64,000 bases of DNA, from the NCBI GenBank assembly GCA_019750135.1, contig JAIEOV010000048.1, positions 1 through 64,000 of the forward strand, in the 5' to 3' direction. This stretch comes from Reyranella sp. GTDB lineage: Bacteria > Pseudomonadota > Alphaproteobacteria > Reyranellales > Reyranellaceae. The translations under genes were made by a program, and so were the position numbers. Under the pieces are notes generated by a model. The model was not told the origin of the DNA and made no database searches. It saw only the letters and a list, made by a program, of their open reading frames with translations. How positions within the stretch are numbered: position 1 is the stretch's first letter; every line of letters starts with the position of its first letter. This document shows, piece by piece, positions 8,777-15,967 of the stretch.

Positions 8777-9088
8777 ATGAAGATGAACTCGTCGCAGATC
8801 GAGCAGACCCTGCACACCTTGAATGCCGCGCAGCTGAACGCCGAGGCCATTCCGGCGGAGCACCCGATGATGTCACAGCTGGAGCGCCTGTTCGGCGACC
8901 ATACCTATTTCCTCGACAGCCGCGGCCTCAACATCGTGGAGCCTGTCGAGGCGGGACACGACGACGGCCGGCTGGGCGTCGTCGTCAACCTCGCGAGCTG
9001 GACCGATTCGAAAGCCGAGAGCCTTCAGCCGCACCAGCCCGAGCCGACCGAGACGGTGGTCGATCTCGTGGCCGACGGCCGCCACTGA
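8777..9088 (+). CDS. Small conserved-looking hypothetical protein, 103 aa
   Basis: Not recognised. The protein is hydrophilic and acidic, without signal peptide or membrane segment. It has an amphipathic N-terminal helix (SSQIEQTLHTLNAAQ), a central stretch LERLFGDHTYFLDSRGLNIVEP and a strand GRLGVVVNLASW. A strong GAGGAG lies 7 bases before ATG 8777. It is followed after 22 bp by the DUF4168 gene in the same direction, suggesting co-transcription. Confidence 0.7.
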   Translation: MKMNSSQIEQTLHTLNAAQLNAEAIPAEHPMMSQLERLFGDHTYFLDSRGLNIVEPVEAGHDDGRLGVVVNLASWTDSKAESLQPHQPEPTETVVDLVADGRH

Positions 9089-9110
9089 TCCCCAACCAAG
9101 GAGAGTCAGC

Positions 9111-9494
9111 ATGAAATCGATGATCGGCTTTTGCGCCGCGACCCTCGCCGCGACCGGCCTCGCGCTCGCCGCACCCGTGAATGCCCAGACGCAGACGCCT
9201 GCGGCGCCGCCGACAGCCAAGCCCAGCAAGACGGCGCCGGCGGACATTTCCGAACAGAAGCTCGACGCCGCCGCCAAGGCGGTCAAGAACGTGTCCACCA
9301 TCCGGGACAACTACGAGCAGAAGCTGGTAAAGGCACCGGCCGACCAGAAGGCCAAGCTGGCCGACGAAGCGAGCGACGCCATGGAGAAGGCCGTCAAGGA
9401 ACAGGGTCTCTCGGTGGAGGAGTACACGAGCATCATCGAGGTCGCGCAGAACGATCCGACCGTGCGCAACAAGCTGCTGCAGCGGCTGAAGTAG
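9111..9494 (+). CDS. DUF4168 domain-containing exported protein
   Basis: A 127-residue protein with a Sec signal peptide (about 25 residues, ending ANA-like at APVNAQT) and a helical DUF4168 domain. The text ISEQKLDAAAKAVKNVSTI, then LSVEEYTSIIEVAQNDP and a final LLQRLK follows the family pattern. Function of the family is unknown; a periplasmic location is expected. AAGGAGAG precedes the start. Confidence 0.82.
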   Translation: MKSMIGFCAATLAATGLALAAPVNAQTQTPAAPPTAKPSKTAPADISEQKLDAAAKAVKNVSTIRDNYEQKLVKAPADQKAKLADEASDAMEKAVKEQGLSVEEYTSIIEVAQNDPTVRNKLLQRLK

Positions 9495-9502
9495 GCTTGC
9501 CG

Positions 9503-9602
9503 GAGCGCGGACCTCCAGGTCCGCTCTTGCTCTTCGTCTTCCGGACCGCGAGCTTCCAGCTCGCTCAAGAGTCATGAGCGAGCTGGAAGCGCGGTCCGGA
9601 AG
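9503..9602. repeat. Palindromic element, family A (two units)
   Basis: A hairpin at 9507-9524 (GCGGACCT / AGGTCCGC) is followed by a near-perfect 65-bp palindrome at 9538-9602 that begins CTTCCGGACCGCGAGCTTCC and ends with its complement. Each arm is itself a small hairpin with a TTCC-type loop, and TCATGAGC lies at the centre. It fills the gap between the convergent genes ending at 9494 and 9625, and could also act as a bidirectional transcription stop. Confidence 0.8.
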
Positions 9603-9624
9603 ATCGTGAACGCGCCCCCAGCGA

Positions 9625-10596
9625 CTAGGCCGCGAGCTTGATGCCGAACGACTGCAGGCTGGGCGTGATGCGCTCGGTGAGCAGTCCGACCTTGCGCAAG
9701 TTGCGCACCAGGCCGTCATGCAGGTCGCGGCGGAAATACTTGCGGAAGGCGGTCTCGTCGCCGCCGGCCGCGCGCTCGCGCCGGAACTGCTTGATCTCGT
9801 CGAGCTCGGCCTTGCCGAAGCCCATGTCCTGGTAGGCGCCGAGCGGGAAGATGCCGCCCAAGGTGCGGCTCAGCGCCCACACGGCGAAGTCCTCCATCTC
9901 GTGGTGCTCGGCCTCGGTCGCCTGGCCGACGATCTCGGGTAGCGACAGCATGGCGAAGCCCATGTGGCGCGCCTCGTCCTGCAGGATGCGCCGGCAGACC
10001 TGGCGCAGCACGGGATCCTTCGACGATTCCGCCAGCATGCGGAACAGCGACACCGCGAAGGTCTCGGCAACGAGCTGCAGACCGATCGTCTTGAGGTACC
10101 AGGACGAGGTGCCGAGCAGCGTGTCGAAGATTTCCTTCACGTTGCCGCCGAGCCCATAGGTCTCGCCGTCCAGCCTGAGCTCGAGGTAGCGCTGCAGCAC
10201 CTCGTTGTGGCGCGCCTCGTCCGCGACCTGGGTGGCCTGGAAGAGCTTGGCGTCCTGGCCTTGCACGCAGTCGACGAGCTGGCTGCACAGCAGCATGGCG
10301 CCGTGCTCGCCCTGCACCAGGGTCGAGAGCCGCCAGCGGGTGATGCGGTGGTTGAGCTCGACGCGGTCGGCTTCCGACATGGCGGTCCAGAAGCGCGTGC
10401 CGTGGATGTCGACGAGGTCGTCGGAGATCAGACCGCCGTCGCCCTCGAGCGGCGCCGCCCAGTCGATATCGGTGGCGGCGTTCCATTGGTCGATCTTGGC
10501 CTGCTCGTAGAGCCGGCGCAGGTCGGCCTGCTCGCTGCCGTAGTCGTGGAGAAAGTGCGCCGTGTTCTGCGTTTCGACTTGGTGTCCGTTGGCCAC
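9625..10596 (-). CDS. Ferritin-like diiron protein (R2-like / AurF-like)
   Basis: A 323-residue helical-bundle protein. Candidate diiron ligands appear in order as Glu in VQGEHGAM, DEARHNE, VAETFAV and DEARHMGF, two of them full ExxH motifs. This pattern fits the ferritin-like/ribonucleotide-reductase-R2-like superfamily of oxygenases and N-oxygenases; the reaction is not predictable. The GTG at 10596 is preceded by GGAGG at a 5-base spacing. The gene stands alone between palindromic repeats. Confidence 0.75.
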   Translation of the reverse strand: MANGHQVETQNTAHFLHDYGSEQADLRRLYEQAKIDQWNAATDIDWAAPLEGDGGLISDDLVDIHGTRFWTAMSEADRVELNHRITRWRLSTLVQGEHGAMLLCSQLVDCVQGQDAKLFQATQVADEARHNEVLQRYLELRLDGETYGLGGNVKEIFDTLLGTSSWYLKTIGLQLVAETFAVSLFRMLAESSKDPVLRQVCRRILQDEARHMGFAMLSLPEIVGQATEAEHHEMEDFAVWALSRTLGGIFPLGAYQDMGFGKAELDEIKQFRRERAAGGDETAFRKYFRRDLHDGLVRNLRKVGLLTERITPSLQSFGIKLAA

Positions 10597-10661
10597 TCAT
10601 TCCTCCATGTCGTTCGTTTTTGAACAAATGTTAGGAGAGAGGCTAGCCGACAAGGCGCCAA

Positions 10662-10738
10662 CTGTCATCCCGAGGGCGGAGCCCGAGGGACCTTTCCTGT
10701 GGCCTTAAAGGCCCCTCGCTTACGCTCGGGGTGACAGG
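10662..10738. repeat. Palindromic intergenic repeat, family B
   Basis: CTGTCATCCCGAGGGCGGAG and its near complement CGCTCGGGGTGACAG bracket an inner inverted repeat (CCTTTCCTGTGGCC / GGCC...). It lies in the 150-bp gap between the ferritin-like gene start and the DUF934 stop. The outer GTCATCC/GGNTGAC termini are shared with the copies at 4326 and 54512. Confidence 0.75.
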
Positions 10739-10747
10739 GTCTTTTGA

Positions 10748-11194
10748 CTAAACCGCCGGATGCACATTGCGCCTGCTCAGTCGCAGCAGCGAAGCCGGCG
10801 CCCGGTCGTCCTCGGCGGGCTGGTAAACCACGCTGAAAAGCGTCCGGGCCTTGGCCAAAGCCTCGCCAAACCCCTTCTGGTCACTCTCGAAGGAGTCGAA
10901 GCCGCAGCGCAGCATGAACGGCAGTTGGTCCTGCAGGACGCCGCCGGTGGCGCGCAATTCGCCGGTGTAGCCCAGCCGGCCGCGCAGCAAGCGGGCCTGG
11001 CTGTAGGCCCGGCCGTCGCTGAACTTGGGGAAGTTCAGCACGATCAGGCGGAGCCGGGCGACATGCGGCGCCAGGTCCTCGACCGGGTCGGTGTTGGCCA
11101 GCGACACCGCGGGCCAGGCCGGCCGCTGCTGCCAGTCGACGAACGGCAGCGGCTCGAGGATGGTGGTGTTCCCCGTCTCGCTATACAGCGGCAT
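10748..11194 (-). CDS. DUF934 domain protein of the sulfite-reduction cluster
   Basis: A 148-residue protein of the DUF934 family, which is nearly always found next to cysI/cysH in Proteobacteria. The conserved middle LIVLNFPKFSDGRAYSQARLLR and GVLQDQLPFMLRCGFDSFE is clear. Its biochemical role is not established; a link to assimilatory sulfate reduction is inferred from genomic context. AAGGAG precedes the ATG, and the first 14 bp overlap the end of cysI, so translation is coupled. Confidence 0.9.
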   Translation of the reverse strand: MPLYSETGNTTILEPLPFVDWQQRPAWPAVSLANTDPVEDLAPHVARLRLIVLNFPKFSDGRAYSQARLLRGRLGYTGELRATGGVLQDQLPFMLRCGFDSFESDQKGFGEALAKARTLFSVVYQPAEDDRAPASLLRLSRRNVHPAV

Positions 11195-12854
11195 AGACTC
11201 GCTCCTTGAACGGTTGGGCGCCGATGCGCCGATAAGTGTCGACGAAGCGCTCGCCCTCGCCGCGATTGTCCAGATAGGTGTGGACCATGGCGTCGACCGC
11301 CTCGACCACCTTGTCGGCGGTCACCGCCGGGCCGAGGATCGCGCCGATCGCCGTCTTGCCGAAATCGACGTCGCCGCCCAGGCTCAGCTGGTAGAGCTCG
11401 ACCCCGTTCTTGTCGACGCCGAGGATGCCGATGTGGCCGACGTGATGATGGCCGCAGGCATTGATGCAGCCCGAGATCTTGATCTTGAGATCGCCGATGT
11501 CGTGCTGGCGCGCGAGCTCGGCAAAGTGGTTCGAGATGCGCTGCGCCACCGGGATCGACCGCGCATTGGCGAGCGCGCAGTAGTCGAGCCCCGGGCAGGC
11601 GATGATGTCGGTGATCTTGCCGACATTGGCCTCGGCAAAGCCCAGCCGTCCCAGCGCGCGCCACACCGCCGGCAAATCCTCGACCGCGACATGCGGCAGG
11701 ATCAGGTTCTGCTCGTGGCTGACGCGGATCTCGCCCTGGCTGTAGGCGTCGGCGATGTCGGCCACGCCCTCCATCTGCACGGCGCTGGCGTCGCCCGGCG
11801 GCGCGCCGGCGGGCTTCAACGATGCAGTGACGATGCGGTAGCCGGCCATGCGGTGCGGCGCCACGTTCGACTTCAGCCACAGCGCGAACTCGCGGTCTTC
11901 CAGCTTCAGCCCCTCGACCTCGGCCACAACGGCCGGCCGGTGCGGCAAGGGCGGCGGCGCGAACTGGCGGGCGATCGCCTCGATGGTCTCGATCGGCAGC
12001 TTCAGCGCCCCGTCCTTGATCGCGGCGTACTCGGCCTCGACCTCCTCGCACATCTTCTCGGCGCCGATCTCGTGCACCAGAATCTTGATGCGCGCCTTGT
12101 AGAGGTTGTCGCGCCGGCCGTAGCGGTTGTAGACGCGCAGCGTGGCCTCGAGATAGGCCAGAAGCTCGTCGCGCGGCAGGAACTCGCGCAGGGTCTTCCC
12201 GATCATCGGCGTGCGGCCGAGACCGCCACCCACGATCACCTCGAAGCCGACCTCGCCCGCCTCGTTCACCCACAGGCGCAAGCCGATGTCGTGCACGCGC
12301 ACGGCAGCGCGATCATTGGGCGAGCCGGTGATGGCGATCTTGAACTTCCTGGGCAGGAAGCTGAATTCAGGATGCAACGTCGACCACTGGCGCACGATCT
12401 CGCACCAGATGCGCGGGTCCTCGATCTCGTCGATCGCCGCGCCGGCATAATGGTCGGCGGTGACGTTGCGGATGCAGTTGCCTGAGGTCTGCATGGCGTG
12501 CATGTCGACTTCGGCCAGGGCCGCCAGCGCGTCGGGCGCGTCCTCGAGCTTGATCCAGTTGAGCTGGAGGTTCTGGCGCGTCGTGAAATGGCCGTAGCCG
12601 CGGTCGTACTTGCGCGAGATGTCGGCAAGCTGGCGCAGCTGGCGCGACGACAGCGTGCCGTACGGAATGGCGATGCGCAGCATGTAGGCGTGGAGCTGCA
12701 GGTAGAGCCCGTTGGTGAGACGCAGCGGCTTGAACTGCTCCTCGCTGAGCTCGCCCGCGATGCGCCGGCGCACCTGGTCGCGGAACTGCTCTACGCGTTC
12801 GCCGACCAGCGTGCGGTCGTAATCGTCGTAACGATAAAAATGGGTATCAGGCAT
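11181..12854 (-). CDS. cysI: Sulfite/nitrite reductase haemoprotein beta-component
   Basis: A 557-residue siroheme and [4Fe-4S] enzyme that reduces sulfite to sulfide with six electrons. Two ferredoxin-like half-domains are visible. The cluster/siroheme ligands are the cysteines of CPGLDYC and GCINACGHH near residues 420-470. Substrate-binding basics appear in the GYGHFTTRQNLQLNW and TSGNCIRNV regions. The start MPDTHFYRYDD overlaps the preceding DUF2849 gene by 8 bp. The operon order is leader peptide, cysG, DUF2849, cysI, DUF934, so siroheme is made beside the enzyme that uses it. No cysH is present here. Confidence 0.95.
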   Translation of the reverse strand: MPDTHFYRYDDYDRTLVGERVEQFRDQVRRRIAGELSEEQFKPLRLTNGLYLQLHAYMLRIAIPYGTLSSRQLRQLADISRKYDRGYGHFTTRQNLQLNWIKLEDAPDALAALAEVDMHAMQTSGNCIRNVTADHYAGAAIDEIEDPRIWCEIVRQWSTLHPEFSFLPRKFKIAITGSPNDRAAVRVHDIGLRLWVNEAGEVGFEVIVGGGLGRTPMIGKTLREFLPRDELLAYLEATLRVYNRYGRRDNLYKARIKILVHEIGAEKMCEEVEAEYAAIKDGALKLPIETIEAIARQFAPPPLPHRPAVVAEVEGLKLEDREFALWLKSNVAPHRMAGYRIVTASLKPAGAPPGDASAVQMEGVADIADAYSQGEIRVSHEQNLILPHVAVEDLPAVWRALGRLGFAEANVGKITDIIACPGLDYCALANARSIPVAQRISNHFAELARQHDIGDLKIKISGCINACGHHHVGHIGILGVDKNGVELYQLSLGGDVDFGKTAIGAILGPAVTADKVVEAVDAMVHTYLDNRGEGERFVDTYRRIGAQPFKERVYAAV

Positions 12855-13161
12855 AACGCACCGCATCGGCGGCAATGGCGTCGAAGGTGAGGCCCGAGGC
12901 GCGGATCTTCTCGCGCAGGCTGACCGGCTCGATGCGGCCGTCGTCGTCCTCGGTCACCGCCACCAGGAAGGGATCGATCACGTCGAAGGCCTCGGCGCGG
13001 GCGCGCTCCAGCAGGATCTCCCCGGCGCGCTTGTCGTGCGCCACGGCGGCAAGCTCGAACCGCGGCGTCCACTGGCCGGCATCGTCGAGGAACACCACCA
13101 CGCCGTCGACCAGACGGTTGGCGGACGCGACCGAGAGGTCGCCGCTGAGATTCTTGGCCAT
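12847..13161 (-). CDS. DUF2849 domain protein
   Basis: A 104-residue protein of the DUF2849 family, typical of alphaproteobacterial cysG-cysI operons. The text VDGVVVFLDDAGQW, ILLERARAEAFDVIDPFLVAV and a C-terminal REKIRASG match the family. Function unknown; co-occurrence with siroheme-dependent sulfite reduction is the only clue. It starts on the cysG stop (TGATG) and ends 8 bp inside cysI. Confidence 0.88.
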   Translation of the reverse strand: MAKNLSGDLSVASANRLVDGVVVFLDDAGQWTPRFELAAVAHDKRAGEILLERARAEAFDVIDPFLVAVTEDDDGRIEPVSLREKIRASGLTFDAIAADAVRYA

Positions 13162-14513
13162 CAGGACACCTTTGCCAAAGACGGTTGCTCGGCAGCAGCC
13201 AGGGCGGCCACCTCGCCGACGATGATGAGGCTGGGACCAGCGTCGCCGCGGATATGCGAAGCGGCGAGCCGTGTCAGGTCGGAGAGCCGCCCAGTAGAGA
13301 GATGCTCGTCGGGCCGCGTGCCGTTCTCGACGATGGCGACCGCCGTTGCCGGATCGGCTCCCGCGTTCAGCAGGCGATCACGCACTGAAGCCGCCTCCGA
13401 CGCGCCCATGTAGATGGCAAGCGTGTGGCCCTGCGCGGCCAGCGCCGGCCAGGTCGCCTCGCGGCTGCCTTCAGCACTGTGGCCCGAGACGAAGGTGACT
13501 GCCGAGGCGAGCTTGCGATGGGTGAGCGGAATGCCGACCGACGCGGCGCAGCCCAGGGCGGCGGTGACGCCCGGCACGATCGCGACCGGCAGGCCCGCCT
13601 CGCGCAAGGCCTGCAGCTCCTCGCCGCCGCGGCCGAAGATGAACGGGTCGCCCGCCTTCAGGCGCACCACCGTCTGGCCGGCGCGCACGCGGCGGACCAG
13701 CTCGGTGTTGATCTCGTCCTGCGTCCAGCGCGCGAAGCCCCTCTTCCTCGTTAGGGCCCGCTTGCCGACGGCCAGAAGCTCGGCGTCGCGACGGGCGCGC
13801 GCCAGGACCGCCGGCGGCACGAGGTCGTCGTGCAGGATGGCGTCGGCCTCGCGCAGCAGCTGCGCGGCCTTCAAGGTCAGGAGGTCGGGATCTCCCGGGC
13901 CGGCGCCGACGATATGGGCGATGCCGACCGGCGCCAGCCGGCGGCGGGCGTCATCGAGCTCGCCCAGCGCCGCGCGGCGGGCGCCTGCGTCGTCTCCGGC
14001 CAGGGCCAGGCGGGCCGCCGGCCCCTCGGCCAGCCGGCGCCAAAAGGTGCGACGGCGGGCGGGATCGACGATCAGGGCGTTGACCTGGGCGCGGAAGGTC
14101 GCGGCCAGCTTGGCGAGGCTGCCGATGCGCTCGGGCAGCACGGCCTCGATGCGGCCGCGCAGGGTCGCCGCCAAGGTCGGCGACGCGCCGCCGGTCGAGA
14201 TCGCCACCACGACGCCATCGCGATCGACGATCGCCGGCAGGATGAAATCGCAGAGCGCCGGACGGTCGGCGACGTTCACCGGTACGCCGAGCGACTTCGC
14301 GACCCGCTGGGCCACCGTGTCGTGCTCGAGATCGCCGGTGGCAACGAAGACGGCGGCCGCGCCGAGCAGGTCATCAATGCGGATGTCGGCGAGCTGGTGC
14401 ACCACGGCGCCGGCCGAACGGGCCAGGGCCGCGCGCCGGTCGGCGGCAGGCCCCTCGCCCACCACGATGACCTTGCGGCCGGAAAGGTCGAAGAACAACG
14501 GTAGGTGCTTCAC
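13161..14513 (-). CDS. cysG: Siroheme synthase (precorrin-2 dehydrogenase / uroporphyrinogen-III methyltransferase)
   Basis: A 450-residue bifunctional enzyme. The N-terminal half (residues 1-about 200) has the NAD-binding precorrin-2 dehydrogenase/ferrochelatase domain (KVIVVGEGPAADRRA, ISTGGASPTLA). From about 215 the SUMT methyltransferase follows, with AHIVGAGPGDPDLLTLKA, RLKAGDPFIFGRGGEE and VTAALGCAASVGIPLTHR. It converts uroporphyrinogen III to siroheme for the adjacent reductase. The family start corresponds to GTG 14513 (VKHLPLFFDLSGR); the frame remains open upstream but that part is not family-like. Its GTG overlaps the stop of a 36-codon frame. Confidence 0.93.
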   Translation of the reverse strand: MKHLPLFFDLSGRKVIVVGEGPAADRRAALARSAGAVVHQLADIRIDDLLGAAAVFVATGDLEHDTVAQRVAKSLGVPVNVADRPALCDFILPAIVDRDGVVVAISTGGASPTLAATLRGRIEAVLPERIGSLAKLAATFRAQVNALIVDPARRRTFWRRLAEGPAARLALAGDDAGARRAALGELDDARRRLAPVGIAHIVGAGPGDPDLLTLKAAQLLREADAILHDDLVPPAVLARARRDAELLAVGKRALTRKRGFARWTQDEINTELVRRVRAGQTVVRLKAGDPFIFGRGGEELQALREAGLPVAIVPGVTAALGCAASVGIPLTHRKLASAVTFVSGHSAEGSREATWPALAAQGHTLAIYMGASEAASVRDRLLNAGADPATAVAIVENGTRPDEHLSTGRLSDLTRLAASHIRGDAGPSLIIVGEVAALAAAEQPSLAKVS

Positions 14514-14620
14514 AGCACGGCGACCCGCAGGAGCACGTGGAAGCCCAGCAGGGCGGCCGCTTGGCTGGCGGCGAACCCCCAGGGCTTTGCCTCCGGAAAA
14601 CGCTCGAAAAACTGGGACAT
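14510..14620 (-). CDS. Possible 36-residue membrane leader peptide upstream of cysG
   Basis: A short frame starts at ATG 14620 with GGAG 8 bases upstream and ends with TGA at 14512-14510, overlapping the GTG of cysG (GTGA). The peptide is MSQFFERFPEAKPWGF followed by a hydrophobic helix of about 18 residues (AASQAAALLGFHVLLRVA). CysG itself has a poor ribosome site, so reading this frame may deliver ribosomes to cysG. It could be a small membrane protein or only a translational-coupling leader. Confidence 0.45.
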   Translation of the reverse strand: MSQFFERFPEAKPWGFAASQAAALLGFHVLLRVAVL

Positions 14621-14751
14621 ACGCGGGACTCCGGCTGATCCTGTCGATCTGGCGTGTCTTCGCATATTCGCCATGACTTGAATTACCGAAGGTCCCTCGG
14701 GAAGGAGCATTTCTTGCCGCCGGGCCGGCCGCGGAAGAAATTTTTCCTCCC

Positions 14752-14779
14752 CTTGACGGCGCGCGGACCCTCCCTAAAT
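14752..14779 (+). promoter_or_regulatory. Heat-shock (sigma-32-like) promoter of hsp20
   Basis: CTTGAC at 14752-14757 and CCTAAAT at 14773-14779 are separated by 15 bp. The second hsp20 gene has CTTGAC and CCTAGAT with the identical 15-bp spacing and both start with CCTTGACGGCGC. This resembles the alphaproteobacterial RpoH pattern of CTTG plus a C-rich -10. Conservation between two otherwise different upstream regions is the main evidence. Confidence 0.6.
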
Positions 14780-14785
14780 CAACGT

Positions 14786-14849
14786 CGTTCCCCGTGCCCA
14801 TTCCGGGGCGGGGACATCAAAACACATCGCTCATTGGAGGATGATGATC
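14786..14849 (+). promoter_or_regulatory. ROSE-like RNA thermometer in hsp20 leader
   Basis: The leader ends with UCGCU (14827-14831), a 6-base loop, then AGGA (14838-14841) within the ribosome site GGAGGA. UCGCU fits the ROSE anti-Shine-Dalgarno consensus U(U/C)GCU, in which one G is left unpaired opposite AGGA. An upstream CCCCG/CGGGG hairpin precedes it. The same arrangement occurs before the second hsp20 gene. ROSE elements repress small heat-shock genes until temperature melts the hairpin. Confidence 0.6.
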
Positions 14850-15293
14850 ATGCGAACCTTTGACTATTCCCCGTTCTACCGCGCCACCGTCGGCTTCGAC
14901 CGGGTCTTCGACCTGCTCGATAACGTGGCCAGCCAGTCCGGCACCAACGGCTACCCGCCGTACAACATCGAAAAGTCGGGCGACAACGCCTACAAGATCG
15001 TGATGGCGGTGGCGGGCTTCGCCGAGGCGGAGCTGAACGTGACCCAGAAGGAGAACGAGCTCCTGGTCACCGGCCAGGCCGCGCAGAACGGCCAGGACGA
15101 GAAGCAGTATCTCTATCGCGGCATCGCCGGCCGTAACTTCGAGCGCCGCTTCCAGCTCGCCGACCATGTGAAGGTCGTGGGTGCGAAGCTGGCCAACGGC
15201 CTGCTGACGATCGAGCTGCAGCGCGAGATCCCGGAGGAGAAGAAGCCCCGTGCGATCCCCGTCGAGGCGGCCAAGCCGGCCCTGACTCACTAA
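14850..15293 (+). CDS. Small heat-shock protein Hsp20 (IbpA-like)
   Basis: A 147-residue alpha-crystallin-domain chaperone that holds unfolding proteins without ATP. The N-terminal arm MRTFDYSPFYRATVGFDRVF is typical of class A alphaproteobacterial Hsp20s; the crystallin domain spans about 35-130 and includes YKIVMAVAGF, ELNVTQKENELLVTG and the AKLANGLLTIEL signature, followed by a C-terminal tail with AIPV (the I-x-V motif). ATG 14850 is chosen over 14841 because GGAGG ends at 14840. A near paralogue is at 46531. A strong terminator follows. Confidence 0.93.
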   Translation: MRTFDYSPFYRATVGFDRVFDLLDNVASQSGTNGYPPYNIEKSGDNAYKIVMAVAGFAEAELNVTQKENELLVTGQAAQNGQDEKQYLYRGIAGRNFERRFQLADHVKVVGAKLANGLLTIELQREIPEEKKPRAIPVEAAKPALTH

Positions 15294-15315
15294 CTGTCTG
15301 CTCCTGTGTGGAGAA

Positions 15316-15345
15316 GGCGCTGCGGGTAACCGCAGCGCCTTTTTT
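15316..15345 (+). terminator. Rho-independent terminator after hsp20
   Basis: A perfect 10-bp GC-rich stem (GGCGCTGCGG / CCGCAGCGCC) with a GTAA loop is followed by six T. It lies 22 bp after the hsp20 stop. Confidence 0.9.
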
Positions 15346-15382
15346 CGTTGCTGAGGTTCGGAACGGGCCGGACAATGCCGCC

Positions 15383-15925
15383 ATGACCCTATCCGCCCAG
15401 CTCACCCACTTCGGCATCCATACGACCGACCTCGACCGCATGGTCGACTTTTATACGCGGGTCATGGGCTTCGTGATCAGCGACCAGGGCGTCGGCCGCT
15501 CGGGTGCGCGCGTGGTGTTCATGACCCAGAACTCCGAATGCCATCACCAATTCGTGCTGTTCGACGGCAAGCCCAGCGACCTGCCCTACAATCCGGTGAA
15601 CCAGATCTCCTATCGGCTCGATTCGCTCGACACGCTGAAGGCCTACCGGCGGGCGCTGGTCGGAGAAGGCATCACCGAGCATCGCGTCACCGACCACGGC
15701 AACGCCTGGGCGCTCTACTTCAACGACCCCGAGGGCAATCCGGTCGAGCTCTATGTCGATTCGCCCTTCTATACGCCGCAGCCCTGCGGCGAGCCGCTCG
15801 ACCTCGATCAGTCCAACGACGAGATCCTGCAGCGCACCGAAGCCATGTGCCGCAGCCGTCCGCGCTTCATGACGCGCGAGGCGTGGATGCGGGGCATCCA
15901 GGAGAAGCTCGACGCACGTCAATAG
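15383..15925 (+). CDS. VOC family protein (glyoxalase/extradiol-dioxygenase fold)
   Basis: A 180-residue protein with two VOC half-modules. A candidate metal ligand set is visible: His in LTHFGIHTTDLDRM, His in the CHHQFVLF strand and Glu in NPVELYVDSPF. The opening resembles catechol-2,3-dioxygenase-like lactoylglutathione-lyase relatives. Substrate unknown. It begins after the hsp20 terminator with only a weak ribosome site, and its stop touches a perfect hairpin. Confidence 0.83.
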   Translation: MTLSAQLTHFGIHTTDLDRMVDFYTRVMGFVISDQGVGRSGARVVFMTQNSECHHQFVLFDGKPSDLPYNPVNQISYRLDSLDTLKAYRRALVGEGITEHRVTDHGNAWALYFNDPEGNPVELYVDSPFYTPQPCGEPLDLDQSNDEILQRTEAMCRSRPRFMTREAWMRGIQEKLDARQ

Positions 15926-15960
15926 CTGTGGGCGCGCCGCTCCAGGGGCGCGCCCACAGC
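15925..15960. repeat. Perfect 14-bp-stem hairpin, family A-like
   Basis: GCTGTGGGCGCGCC at 15925-15938 pairs exactly with 15947-15960 around an 8-base loop that contains CTCC. It starts within the TAG of the VOC gene and ends 8 bp before the stop of the convergent FAA gene, so it may end transcription from both sides although no T-run follows. Confidence 0.75.
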
Positions 15961-15967
15961 GACGCTG

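Noticed and set aside
13161-14801. A longer cysG with 96 extra N-terminal residues
   Set aside because: The extension is not like siroheme synthase; the family start coincides with GTG 14513 and the extension runs through the leader-peptide gene.
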